The position numbers and the translations under genes are program-made. Source: JBQTGK01 sp052400665 (lineage in GTDB: Bacteria > Bacteroidota > Bacteroidia > Bacteroidales > Marinifilaceae). Taken from it: a stretch of DNA of 64,000 nucleotides. The stretch lies in NCBI GenBank assembly GCA_052400665.1, contig JBQTGK010000001.1; one strand, 5' to 3'. The notes under the pieces were generated by a model, which saw only the letters and a program-made list of their open reading frames with translations, was not told the DNA's origin and searched no databases. Of this stretch, positions 10,430 through 18,466 are shown in pieces (positions within the stretch are counted from its first letter, which is position 1; the number at the start of each line of letters is the position of its first letter).

Positions 10430-10461
10430 TTTGAATACGAATATATTTCTTAATATATTTG
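10430..10461 (+). promoter_or_regulatory. Bacteroidota-type promoter (TTTG-N20-TATATTTG)
   Basis: TTTG at 10430-10433 and TATATTTG at 10454-10461 are separated by 20 bases, matching the -33/-7 consensus of the Bacteroidota primary sigma factor (TTTG, 19-20 bases, TAnnTTTG). A transcript would start near 10468. No gene follows on this strand, only the candidate small RNA. Confidence 0.65.
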
Positions 10462-10467
10462 TTCTAT

Positions 10468-10610
10468 AGAAACATTTAAGTAACACAAATTATCACCACA
10501 TTGTGTTTAAGTTCTCAATCGAACTTTTGAGATGAATTAAATTGTTTGGGTTTGTCATACCTATAAAGCTATCATCAGCATTAAGCCTGCTGATGATAGC
10601 TTTCTTTTTA
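10468..10610 (+). ncRNA. Candidate intergenic small RNA, about 140 nt
   Basis: The segment lies between a matching promoter (10430-10461) and a strong intrinsic terminator (10565-10610) and has no usable reading frame: the ATG at about 10532 is followed at once by AAT TAA. Local stems are visible, for example AAGTTC-TCAATC-GAACTT and CACAA paired with TTGTG over a short loop. The flanking genes are AraC (same strand, ending about 530 bases earlier) and a CorA-type gene on the opposite strand that ends 105 bases further on, so this is not a leader of a visible gene. It does not match an RNA family I recognise. Confidence 0.5.
10565..10610 (+). terminator. Strong intrinsic terminator with 16-bp perfect stem
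   Basis: AAAGCTATCATCAGCA (10565-10580) pairs perfectly with TGCTGATGATAGCTTT (10588-10603) around a 7-base loop and is followed by CTTTTTA. It ends the candidate small RNA. It is less convincing in reverse, where no comparable T run directly follows. Confidence 0.85.
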
Positions 10611-10714
10611 TACTTCACTCAGAAAAGAAACAATAAGCTTGATCTCATACTCTTAAATATGAGCACTAAAATTAAATTTATTATTCAAAAAAATAATTGA
10701 GCGATTGTAAAGTA

Positions 10715-11647
10715 CTACAACCAACTCTTCCAACGGAAAAATAGGAAAATCAATACAGAAGAAACCAGCATGGCCAAAATGGAATATGGATATCCGTAGG
10801 CCATTTTAAGTTCTGGCATTACATCAAAATTCATCCCATAAATACTTGCAATAAGAGCGGGAGGCATAAATATAAGCGTAACAATAGTTAGCATTTTAAT
10901 TGTCTTATTTTGTTCCATACCAACAAGTCCGATAAAGGTATTTTGCATAAACTCTAAACGATCAAAATTAAAACCAGAATGTTGCAATAAAGACGCAATA
11001 TCTTTATTCATAACCAGAAATCTTTGTCTATCAAGCGATGGAAAAAAACTACTTTTCAAAATAGAAAAAACAATTCTTTGCTTTTCCATTAGCGTCTCTC
11101 GAATCAACACACTTGATTTTCGAACCTCTGATATCTGCAAAAGAAATGAACGTTCAAGCTTTTGCTCTTTAGCTATTTTTCTGTTTAAGGTATTAATATC
11201 ATCTGTTATTCCTTCAATTAGGTCTGCATCAAAATCAATTCTTGTTTCCAATAAGTTTAAAAACAGATCTACCCCACTAAACAACTTCAATTTATTTATT
11301 TTTTCAATGAGCTCAATAAAGCTCTTGTAATCTTTTTCTCTTTGGGTTATTAATACTTTATCAAGCAAAATAAAAGACACTGAAGATTTCTGATAACCAT
11401 CATCCTCAACACCAACAAAATTCAAGTTAATACCAACCATACTTTCATTCTCGATATATTTTGAACTGGTTTCAATTTCTTTTCTTTCATGCTCTGTAAA
11501 TAATTTCACCTTCAATTTTTTTTCAAGCTTTTCAGATTCTAAAACATCAGCCTTATAAAGATCTACCCATACCAAAACACTATCATCCCGCCTAAAATCC
11601 GATTCACATGAAATTAAATCATTATCCAAATAATAACACTTAATCAT
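10715..11647 (-). CDS. CorA-family divalent metal ion transporter
   Basis: 310 aa. The N-terminal 240 residues are a soluble, mostly helical region (with the CorA-like long helix around 140-250). Two membrane helices follow: MLTIVTLIFMPPALIASIYGMNF (about 250-274) ends in the YGMNF signature with GMN at 271-273, and the second is about 287-303. The tail is short and basic, as in CorA. Members form homopentameric Mg2+ or Co2+ channels in the inner membrane; whether this one moves Mg2+ or another ion cannot be told. It is on its own, read towards the candidate small RNA, and lies downstream of the terminator at 11725-11751. Confidence 0.9.
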   Translation of the reverse strand: MIKCYYLDNDLISCESDFRRDDSVLVWVDLYKADVLESEKLEKKLKVKLFTEHERKEIETSSKYIENESMVGINLNFVGVEDDGYQKSSVSFILLDKVLITQREKDYKSFIELIEKINKLKLFSGVDLFLNLLETRIDFDADLIEGITDDINTLNRKIAKEQKLERSFLLQISEVRKSSVLIRETLMEKQRIVFSILKSSFFPSLDRQRFLVMNKDIASLLQHSGFNFDRLEFMQNTFIGLVGMEQNKTIKMLTIVTLIFMPPALIASIYGMNFDVMPELKMAYGYPYSILAMLVSSVLIFLFFRWKSWL

Positions 11648-11724
11648 AAAATATTCATTAAAATTTGCAATTAACCTTTTGTAAATTAATAATATTTTAA
11701 TTTAAGTATGCACAATTCAGCACA

Positions 11725-11751
11725 AAAAAAACACCGCTATAAAAATAGCGG
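11725..11751 (-). terminator. Intrinsic terminator after the racemase operon
   Basis: On the minus strand CCGCTAT (11751-11745), a 4-base loop and ATAGCGG (11740-11734) form a stem followed by TG and eight T. It lies about 100 bases past the stop of the 62-aa gene and should end the GNAT-racemase transcript. Confidence 0.85.
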
Positions 11752-11854
11752 CGGTAAACATTTAAACGGCATATTACTAGCCTTACAAAACAGCTATTCT
11801 CTGCTAGCAACACATCTCTTAAAAAAACACTTTTGTGTGAAAATTAATTAGCTT

Positions 11855-12043
11855 TTACTGTACAACAATCTTTTTACCTGGACTTAAATAGTTGAGTTTA
11901 TTTTCTTTAATCAGATTAAGAACAACTCTAGCACCAGAGAAATGCGATAAATTTAACCCCGCAAGAATTTCACCTAAGCCCACTGGTTGATTTTCATTAA
12001 CAAAATCATAAATCTCTTCCCTTAAAACTTCTCTATCTTCCAT
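11855..12043 (-). CDS. Small conserved-looking protein, possible winged-helix fold
   Basis: 62 aa starting MEDREVLREEIYDFVNENQP. The pattern of three amphipathic helices followed by a basic beta-hairpin (NKLNYLSPGKKIVV) resembles small winged-helix proteins, but no family was recognised. It follows the racemase gene by 23 bases on the same strand and precedes a clear terminator, so it is the last gene of that operon. The role is unknown; DNA binding is an inference from the fold impression only. Confidence 0.6.
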   Translation of the reverse strand: MEDREVLREEIYDFVNENQPVGLGEILAGLNLSHFSGARVVLNLIKENKLNYLSPGKKIVVQ

Positions 12044-12066
12044 ATAGTATATATATTTATTTAAAA

Positions 12067-13149
12067 TTACGATTGACCATTAAAAACTCGTTTCTCTATA
12101 TATTTAGAACTCATTATCCGCAACACTCCCATATAGTCGAGATTAAACTCAATCAAACCTCCTACCTTATAATTGCCTTTATTCTCGCCTAAATCAATCA
12201 CTAACATATCTGAGCTAGCGCCAATTAAATTTATAGAACTATCTTTAGGTATGATATGATTACTATCAACATCCAGTAAGCCTAGATCAATAATTGCCCT
12301 ATTAGAAGTAGCCCCATGATTTTCCAACTCTACCTCTAATGATTCTCCTTCCAGGTTGGTTCCAAATTCACCTACCGGCACCATTGGCTTTTCAATCAAT
12401 TCAATAATTTCAGCGTATAATTTAAAAACATCAGTATTTAATCCATTCAAAGGCTTATCATTATAAACATCCGTTCCCATAAAAAGTGATTCACCAATTC
12501 TAAAATGATTCACCCCACTAGGAAGAACTTCATTAAAAATTAAAGGAATTGTTACCGAAGATCCGCCAGACACCATTGGAATTTCCTTAGTAAATTTAGC
12601 TTCAATCAATTGTCTATAGAGACTTAATTGTATCAATTTATCTTCACTAGGCAGTACTCCGTTCAAACACGTTAGGTTAGTTCCAATACCAACAACTTCA
12701 ATATTTGGCAGCTCAAAAACCTTCCTATAGAAACTAACAAAATCTTCACGCATCACCCCCTCTCTCAACTCACCTAATTCAATCATAATAATAATTTTGT
12801 GAGTTTTATTTTGTTTTAGAGCTTCCTTCGAAAGCCAATTAATGGTTTTTAATTCAGTATTAACACTAATATCCGCAAATTCCACAACATCTTTTACCGA
12901 TTGTTTAGGAGGAGGTTTAATATAAATTGTTTCAATATTACAATTCAGGGTTTTAATCATTTTTAAATTGGTTACACGAGAATCGCACAAGCTTTTCACT
13001 CCTAAACCAACAAGCTTTTCAAGAAACATTTTATTGCCACACAACAATTTTGAAACAACTGACCACCCTATCTTTCTTTCACTTAACAAGTCATCTAAAA
13101 ATTTAAAATTAGCCTGCAACTTATCAACATCAAGAGTTATATATGCCAT
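12067..13149 (-). CDS. PLP-dependent alanine/ornithine racemase family protein
   Basis: 360 aa. The N-terminus MAYITLDVDKLQANFKFL and VVSKLLCGN place the PLP-binding Lys at about residue 34, the layout of the alanine racemase N-terminal TIM barrel. GSSVTIPLI and FRIGESLFMGTDVY further on are phosphate-binding and barrel-end motifs of the ornithine racemase (Orr)-like branch, and a beta domain follows. The family interconverts L- and D-amino acids; ornithine racemase of Clostridium is the best-known member of this branch, but substrate cannot be read here. The gene starts 7 bases after the GNAT stop, so the two are translationally close. No other ornithine-degradation genes (oraS/oraE, ord) are visible in the window. 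Confidence 0.78.
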   Translation of the reverse strand: MAYITLDVDKLQANFKFLDDLLSERKIGWSVVSKLLCGNKMFLEKLVGLGVKSLCDSRVTNLKMIKTLNCNIETIYIKPPPKQSVKDVVEFADISVNTELKTINWLSKEALKQNKTHKIIIMIELGELREGVMREDFVSFYRKVFELPNIEVVGIGTNLTCLNGVLPSEDKLIQLSLYRQLIEAKFTKEIPMVSGGSSVTIPLIFNEVLPSGVNHFRIGESLFMGTDVYNDKPLNGLNTDVFKLYAEIIELIEKPMVPVGEFGTNLEGESLEVELENHGATSNRAIIDLGLLDVDSNHIIPKDSSINLIGASSDMLVIDLGENKGNYKVGGLIEFNLDYMGVLRIMSSKYIEKRVFNGQS

Positions 13150-13156
13150 GGTAATC

Positions 13157-13597
13157 TCATTTTTTATATCTCATTTCAAAATACTTATTCTCAAATCCCA
13201 ATTTTTCATATAAATTTCGTGCAGGATTTTCCGGCTCCACATGTAATGCAATATCCCCTTTACTTAATTTAATTGTCTTCTGCATAAGATGCTTTCCAAT
13301 ACCTTGGCCTCTACACCTTTTATGAGTAGCTATATAAACCAGAATATTTTCAGGAATATATCCCTCCATTCCTGTTCTATTCACTACTACCACCCCAACA
13401 GTTTCATTAGCTTTTTTAGCCTCAAGAACAAAACCACCCATCGAGGCACGTTCTTTTAATGCATAAGCAACTGCTTTATCAATATCTTGTTTCTCGTCAC
13501 CATATTCTTCCAAATTCTTATACAGAAAATCTACAATTTCTTCTCTCTGATAGTTATCTGGTTTTAAAAAAGACGTGAATATTTTACATTCTACCAT
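13157..13597 (-). CDS. GNAT-family N-acetyltransferase
   Basis: 146 aa from the ATG at 13597. The frame is open up to 13660, but a promoter lies at 13623-13653, which makes the inner start the sensible one. The acetyl-CoA binding motif is RGQGIGKHLM (Q/R-x-x-G-x-G/A), and the C-terminal ALHVEPENPARNLYEKLGF is the usual GNAT end. It is the first gene of the operon with the racemase. An acetyltransferase acting on the D- or L-amino acid handled by the racemase is an attractive inference but is not shown. Confidence 0.85.
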   Translation of the reverse strand: MVECKIFTSFLKPDNYQREEIVDFLYKNLEEYGDEKQDIDKAVAYALKERASMGGFVLEAKKANETVGVVVVNRTGMEGYIPENILVYIATHKRCRGQGIGKHLMQKTIKLSKGDIALHVEPENPARNLYEKLGFENKYFEMRYKK

Positions 13598-13622
13598 ATT
13601 TATTTTTTTAGTTTCTACACGA

Positions 13623-13653
13623 CAAATATAGCAAAGAATACATATTTTACAAA
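13623..13653 (-). promoter_or_regulatory. Promoter of the GNAT-racemase operon
   Basis: On the minus strand TTTG (13653-13650), 19 bases and TATATTTG (13630-13623) match the Bacteroidota consensus perfectly. Transcription would start near 13616, about 20 bases before the ATG at 13597. Confidence 0.8.
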
Positions 13654-13751
13654 CCAACAAACACTACTATATCATATCTAAAACAAGATACAAACACCAC
13701 TAGGAGCTTATTAGTAGCTACTTACATAAAAACTCCTAAGCGCTGATTTTA

Positions 13752-13783
13752 TTTCTTATTTAAATTGATTTTCTATATTTTTG
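13752..13783 (+). promoter_or_regulatory. Probable promoter of a 33-codon ORF
   Basis: TTTC (13752-13755), 20 bases, TATTTTTG (13776-13783): the -7 element matches TAnnTTTG and the -33 differs at one base. The start site would be near 13790, about 32 bases before the small ORF. Confidence 0.5.
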
Positions 13784-13821
13784 TCGCATAGAACTTTTTA
13801 TTCTAACAAAATACATTCAAA

Positions 13822-13923
13822 ATGAGCTATCACTTAGGATTAATATTTAAAGAATATATTGAAAAGAAAGAAAAATCAAATGGCAAACCTCAGAGCAAAA
13901 AAAACAACACCTTAACAACATAA
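13822..13923 (+). CDS. Short ORF, 33 aa, possible truncated remnant of a small DNA-binding protein
   Basis: ATG at 13822, TAA at 13921. The peptide begins MSYHLGLIFKEYIEKKEKS and then turns into Lys/Asn/Ser-rich sequence. The first 19 residues resemble the start of a small helix-turn-helix protein family common in Bacteroidota (M-x-H-x-G-x-x-I-K-x-x-I-E pattern, from memory); the conserved part that should follow is missing in this frame. It has a plausible promoter. It could be a real microprotein or what is left of a decayed gene. Confidence 0.35.
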   Translation: MSYHLGLIFKEYIEKKEKSNGKPQSKKNNTLTT

Positions 13924-14466
13924 TATATTATTAATTTGTAATGTTCAAGGATACACCATAAATTCACACACACAATTCCTGAAAAACACCTATTACAATT
14001 CACCACATTGGATATTCTTACAAAAAACTATATTTTCGACCTATAATCATGTTTATATTATGAGTTTGATAAATTTTTCAGATCAACTTTAAAACTGTAT
14101 TTAATTATTATCAACTGCACTCCTATTTTTTATAACACAACATCTTTTTTATTCATATCATTGTAGATAGGCAAAATAAGACTAATAATTATCTTACACC
14201 CCCTCTAATAAAACTGATTAAATTTATTTTTAAGTTTCAATAGTATTGATATTAAAATATCAGAAATTGAGCGATCAGAGAAAGAAAAGTTCTATTAGCT
14301 TGTAATTCAAAAAAAAAATAGAATTATACATTGAAAAAACGAACTTTTAAAAAACAAAAACCTGGAAATATTAATTACATACAATGAGCTATAGTGAAGA
14401 CAAATACTAATCAATCAAGAGTTGACTAATCCCCACTTATCTCTTTTTTAATTACATCTTCAGCGG
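13924..14466. other. AT-rich intergenic region without recognised feature
   Basis: About 540 bases between the 33-codon ORF and the MarR remnant. Only A/T-rich sequence with short A and T runs is visible; no frame of useful length, no tRNA, no terminator that I could support. Together with the MarR remnant it looks like decaying or recently rearranged DNA. Confidence 0.45.
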
Positions 14467-14811
14467 TTAACAGGGAGAAGCATCAATATCCTCGATCTCC
14501 AACATTTCAACTAATAAATCCAATGAATCATCAATAATCTGCAATTTATCAGCTGGTATTCTCTTTAGTTTAAGAGCTAATCTTTGCTGCAGAAGATCTG
14601 GAGTTGAACTTAGCACTTCATCTCCAATTGAGGTAAGAGTAATCGTAGTAACTCTTCGATCTCCTGATTTAGGGAAACGAGCCAATAATCCTTTCTTTTC
14701 CAACCTACTAATGATACTAGTTACTGCACTTGAATTAAGATTCGGATGATCACTTATCCTCTTTTGCGTTGCCTGATAATTTATTGACTTTATTAAAATT
14801 TGTGTTGAAAC
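14467..14811 (-). pseudogene. MarR-family regulator remnant lacking its N-terminus
   Basis: The frame is open from 14811 (after a TAA at 14812-14814) to the stop at 14467, 114 codons without an ATG at a sensible place. It reads STQILIKSINYQATQKRISD, then NLNSSAVTSIISRLEKKGLL and GDRRVTTITLTSIG, the helix-turn-helix and wing of MarR. The first dimerisation helices (about 40 residues) that every MarR protein has are absent, and the segment before the recognition helix looks a few residues short. A TTG at 14703 could start a 78-aa product without an intact HTH. I therefore read it as a broken gene. It is co-oriented with the 229-aa gene, 66 bases downstream of it. Confidence 0.65.
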
Positions 14812-14877
14812 TTATCCTATAAAAACAGTAAATATTAATTAGTATCAGTAAACTTTAAAATATCAGGTAATATATCC

Positions 14878-15567
14878 TTAGACATCAACAACTGCATCGG
14901 ATAATGAATACATCCAAAAGGTTTTTACCTTCATTTTAATATAATTTAGTTCGTACTCAACACATTTAGGTGGATCAGTTTTTCTATATAAACTCTGACC
15001 AATTTCCATCACATCTTGCAATGTTGCCCAAAGATGATTCAAACATCGGAAAACCTCTTCATTCATCATTCCTCTGGAATTAAGAGAACGATGCAACTCT
15101 ATTCTATCTAATTTAAGAACCTGATAAATAGAATGAATACCATCAATAATTGATTTTGCGATATCCTCATTTTGCTGTGGTATGTTCAACTCTAATTCTT
15201 CTAATAGATTAGGCACCATAGGCAATACTGAACTTAAATTTTTCCTCTCCACAACTTCCAAAATAAAATCAAATTCTTTAATTCTTGCAACCGGAAAATA
15301 ATCTTGCACCTCAAGTAGTAAGGTATTTAAACTTTCAATTCGTCCAGCAATGCCAATTCTGATATTTTTAATATTCACCCCTTCAGTCCCGCAACAAACG
15401 GTATCTTTTGCATTTTTAATTTGTTCTTTAAATCTACTTCTAAAAGCATCATCGAATACGGGGTAAATTTTTGAGAAGTCTTCAATATCTCTTGAAAAAC
15501 TATCGAAAATAAATTTTGCCGCAATGGGCATTTCATCGAAATTAAAAGGAAAATCCATTGTTTCCAT
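14878..15567 (-). CDS. Hypothetical helical cytoplasmic protein
   Basis: 229 aa from METMDFPFNFDEMPIAAKFI. No signal peptide or membrane segment. The sequence is rich in amphipathic helix patterns (for example LLEELELNIPQQNEDIAKSI and VLKLDRIELHRSLNSRGMMN), with a single CC pair near residue 58 and a Trp in HLWATLQDV. I do not recognise the family. A short helical protein upstream of a MarR remnant could be an orphan from an acquired or decaying locus. Coding is supported by length and by amino acid composition similar to neighbouring proteins. Confidence 0.65.
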   Translation of the reverse strand: METMDFPFNFDEMPIAAKFIFDSFSRDIEDFSKIYPVFDDAFRSRFKEQIKNAKDTVCCGTEGVNIKNIRIGIAGRIESLNTLLLEVQDYFPVARIKEFDFILEVVERKNLSSVLPMVPNLLEELELNIPQQNEDIAKSIIDGIHSIYQVLKLDRIELHRSLNSRGMMNEEVFRCLNHLWATLQDVMEIGQSLYRKTDPPKCVEYELNYIKMKVKTFWMYSLSDAVVDV

Positions 15568-16041
15568 AGTACCAAATTTGTTAGTTATGCTTTTTTATAT
15601 TTCTCACCATTAATCAGCAAAAATCAAACAATACACTGCTGACATAAAATGTATTATCTAAAAAAGATAAGGCTGTTTCTCACCAAAAACATATAATCTT
15701 GTAATCATATTAAACACATCATTACACTCCCCCTTATAATTTTCAATTCATAAAATACGAAATATCAATACGATGAAAAAAATATGAGTAATGATCTACA
15801 ACATATTTTTTTTAAAAGGACACATAGGCCCTGATTTTTGCAGGAAAAATCCTCTGTTTATTTTTCGGCCTGTATTCTTTTATTAGTTTTGTATACACTC
15901 AATAAAAGTCAGTAAATAACTTTCTTAATTATTGATAAAAATGAGTACTACTTGTTCTTAAACTAAGTTGATTTTTAAAATACTTAAAATCCAAAATCTC
16001 TTTGTATGTCAGGAATACTCTCAACATTAAAAAATCGAAAA
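15568..16041. promoter_or_regulatory. Divergent intergenic region with promoter for the YwqK-xse operon
   Basis: 474 bases. A -7-like TAGTTTTG lies at 15884-15891 on the plus strand, with TTTC 17 bases upstream (15863-15866), a weaker spacing than usual. GATTTTT-GCAGG-AAAAATC just upstream can form a 7-bp hairpin whose role is unclear. The long leader (about 140 bases) to the ATG at 16042 contains nothing I recognise. Confidence 0.4.
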
Positions 16042-16851
16042 ATGACTCAAAAAATTATCCTTCTCATACTTCTTATTCTACCAACTCTTTCTAATGCTCA
16101 AAATATCAATAAAGTCGATAAAAATGGGAACAAACAAGGACTTTGGGAAAAACAAGATCCTAAAGGCAGAATCATATACCGGGGAATTTTCAAAGACAAT
16201 TATCCTATTGGCAAAATGAAGCGTTTTCACAAAAACGGCACTTTAAAAGCAATTCTTTTATTCTCCGATAAGGGTAAAAAAACAAAGGCATCTCTTTATA
16301 ACGAATCAGGAATTTTAAAGGCCAAAGGAAATTTTATTGACTCAAAAAAAGATAGTATCTGGGATTATTTTGACACCAAAGGAAATCTGAGAATGAGTGA
16401 AACTTACCAACTCGGACGTAAACATGGAGAGTGTATTTATAGATTTAAAAATGGAACTATTTCGGAATCGATTAATTACAAAAACGACAAAAAAGAAGGT
16501 TTCTGGATTCGTTATTTTCAGAATGGAGAGCCTTATATCGAGGCAACGTATACAAATGGAATTTTACATGGCAATTTTCAGATCCATTATCTTAATGGTA
16601 TTATTGAATACGGAGGAAAATACCTAAACAATAAAAAAGAAGGCGAATGGAAACACTTTTCTAAGAAAGGAGAACTTCTTTTTATAATAAAATATAAAAA
16701 CGGAATTGCAAATAATCAGGATGAACTGGATAAGTACCAGCAAGATCAATTGCGAAACATGGAGGCTCAAAAAGATAAATTAATGAATCAGGATCCAGAA
16801 AAATTTGTAAATGACCCAGACGCATTTCTACGAACAAAAATGAGACAATAA
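16042..16851 (+). CDS. Exported MORN/YwqK-type repeat protein
   Basis: 269 aa from the ATG at 16042; an upstream in-frame ATG at 16006 would put 12 extra residues before the signal peptide. MTQKIILLILLILPTLSNAQ is a signal peptide. The mature part is made of about seven 22-25-residue repeats of the form G-x-x-x-G-x-W/F-x-x-Y/F-x-x-x-G-x-x-x-x-x-x-x-Y (GNKQGLWEKQDPKGRIIYRG, LHGNFQIHYLNGIIEYGGKY, KEGEWKHFSKKGELLFIIKY). This is the MORN-like fold found in many Bacteroidota exported proteins that databases label YwqK antitoxin; that label does not imply a toxin here. A basic, Asp/Gln-rich tail follows. First gene of the operon with xseA, 22 bases before it. Confidence 0.8.
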   Translation: MTQKIILLILLILPTLSNAQNINKVDKNGNKQGLWEKQDPKGRIIYRGIFKDNYPIGKMKRFHKNGTLKAILLFSDKGKKTKASLYNESGILKAKGNFIDSKKDSIWDYFDTKGNLRMSETYQLGRKHGECIYRFKNGTISESINYKNDKKEGFWIRYFQNGEPYIEATYTNGILHGNFQIHYLNGIIEYGGKYLNNKKEGEWKHFSKKGELLFIIKYKNGIANNQDELDKYQQDQLRNMEAQKDKLMNQDPEKFVNDPDAFLRTKMRQ

Positions 16852-16873
16852 CAGTATAAATTCAGTTTTTTAC

Positions 16874-18259
16874 ATGAGTACAAAAGGAATTAGTCTCTTC
16901 AACTTAAATACAGGAATCAAAAATATTTTAAAAAATGCTTTTGATTCAAACGTATGGGTAGTGGCCGAAATTAGCGAGTTGCGATATAAACCAAATGGGC
17001 ATTGCTATTTGGAGTTAATTGAGAAAGATAAAGATACAGACCAAATAATTGCCAAAGCCCGAGCTACAATATGGTCGTACACATTTCGAATGCTAAAGCC
17101 CTATTTTGAAACTAGTACGGGTCAGAAATTTACTGCCGGAATAAAAATTTTGATCAATGTAAGTGTCGAGTTTCAGGAGGTTTATTCTTACTCGTTAAAC
17201 ATTAAAGATATTGATCCCACCTATACATTAGGCGATATTGCACGCAAAAGAAAAGAGATTATAACTCGCCTGAATGAGGAAGGAGTTCTGGAAATGAATA
17301 AGGAACTTAAATTTCCTGAAATCCCAAAAAATGTAGCGATCATATCCTCTCCCACAGCTGCTGGATTTGAAGATTTTATAAAACAATTGGAAAATAATTC
17401 TGCCGGTTACAAATTTCATCACAAACTATTTGCAGCTGTAATGCAAGGAGAAAAAGCCGAAGAATCGATTATTTTAGCTTTAGATCGAATAAATGAATAT
17501 GAAGATATTTTTGATCTTGTTGTAATAATTAGAGGAGGGGGATCGCAGGCCGATTTAAATTGTTTCGACAACTATTGGCTGGCCTTTAATATTGCACAGT
17601 TTCCTTTGCCCGTAATTTCGGGAATTGGCCACGAACGAGATGAAACTATTGTTGATATTGTTGCCAACGTAAGAGTAAAAACTCCTACTGCAGCAGCAGA
17701 ATTTTTAATTGATTGTTTTGATGAGAGACAAAGTTATCATGAGAATTTACAAGAGGAATTCGTGTCTTCGATTAATGAAATTTTACTAAGCTCGTCAGAA
17801 AACTTACAATACTTAAGCAGGCAATTTTCGCCCATGGTTAAACGAATTCTGGAAAGTAAATCGGACCAGTTACTACTGGCAAATGAAAAACTGGTAAGCT
17901 CGACAAAACAACTTAACCGGAGTGAAATGTATTTGCTAAATAACTTTAAGAATAGAATAAAGTATACCACAGAACAACATTTAAACCTGGAAGAGCAAAA
18001 AGTACAAAATTTGCAGAGTAAAATAAGAATTCGCATGAGACGATTAATGGAAAATCAGCATCATAAAATATCCCTGTTCGAGCAATCAATAAGATATTTG
18101 AATCCTGAAAATATACTGCAAAAAGGCTATACTCTGAGTTTGAAAAATGGAAAAATCATTAAAGACATAAAATCATTATCCGAAAAAGATAGAATTGAAA
18201 CCAGATTTAAAGATGGATCAGTTGAAAGTGAAATTGTAAAGATAAATTCTAAAAAATAA
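16874..18259 (+). CDS. xseA: Exodeoxyribonuclease VII large subunit
   Basis: 461 aa. An N-terminal OB-fold (about 8-105, VWVVAEISELRYKPNGHCYL) precedes the catalytic domain with IISSPTAAGFEDFI, VIIRGGGSQADLNCFDN and ISGIGHERDETIVDIVANVR, then VKTPTAAAEFL and a long coiled-coil region (about 280-400), and a C-terminal segment PENILQKGYTLSLKNGKII. With the small subunit it degrades single-stranded DNA in both directions to oligonucleotides and works in mismatch repair and DNA damage tolerance. The small subunit gene follows 6 bases later, as in most bacteria. Length is normal for the family. Confidence 0.97.
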   Translation: MSTKGISLFNLNTGIKNILKNAFDSNVWVVAEISELRYKPNGHCYLELIEKDKDTDQIIAKARATIWSYTFRMLKPYFETSTGQKFTAGIKILINVSVEFQEVYSYSLNIKDIDPTYTLGDIARKRKEIITRLNEEGVLEMNKELKFPEIPKNVAIISSPTAAGFEDFIKQLENNSAGYKFHHKLFAAVMQGEKAEESIILALDRINEYEDIFDLVVIIRGGGSQADLNCFDNYWLAFNIAQFPLPVISGIGHERDETIVDIVANVRVKTPTAAAEFLIDCFDERQSYHENLQEEFVSSINEILLSSSENLQYLSRQFSPMVKRILESKSDQLLLANEKLVSSTKQLNRSEMYLLNNFKNRIKYTTEQHLNLEEQKVQNLQSKIRIRMRRLMENQHHKISLFEQSIRYLNPENILQKGYTLSLKNGKIIKDIKSLSEKDRIETRFKDGSVESEIVKINSKK

Positions 18260-18265
18260 ATACAA

Positions 18266-18466
18266 ATGGCTAAAAAGAAAATCAGCTATAAAGATGCTAT
18301 AAGCGAAATTGAAGAGACAATTGCCTTAATTGAAAACGAAGAACTTGATGTGGATGAATTATCGGACAAAGTAAAACGTGTTTCGGAACTATTGGCAATT
18401 TGCAAATCCAAGCTAAATAATACAGAAAAAGAAGTTGAAAAAATTTTAAACGAAATGGATGAATAG
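18266..18466 (+). CDS. xseB: Exodeoxyribonuclease VII small subunit
   Basis: 66 aa: MAKKKISYKDAISEIEETI followed by VDELSDKVKRVSELLAICKS, two antiparallel helices typical of XseB, of normal size. It binds the coiled-coil of the large subunit and is needed for activity. It ends in EMDE* overlapping the ATG of the next gene by 8 bases, indicating translational coupling with the peptidase. Confidence 0.95.
   Translation: MAKKKISYKDAISEIEETIALIENEELDVDELSDKVKRVSELLAICKSKLNNTEKEVEKILNEMDE

Noticed and set aside
13157..13660. Longer start of the GNAT gene at 13660
   Set aside because: The promoter at 13623-13653 lies inside that extension, and the added residues are Cys/Ile-rich and not part of the family.
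16042..16851. Toxin-antitoxin system suggested by the database label YwqK
   Set aside because: The protein is an exported repeat protein without a neighbouring toxin; the label is inherited and not evidence of an antitoxin.
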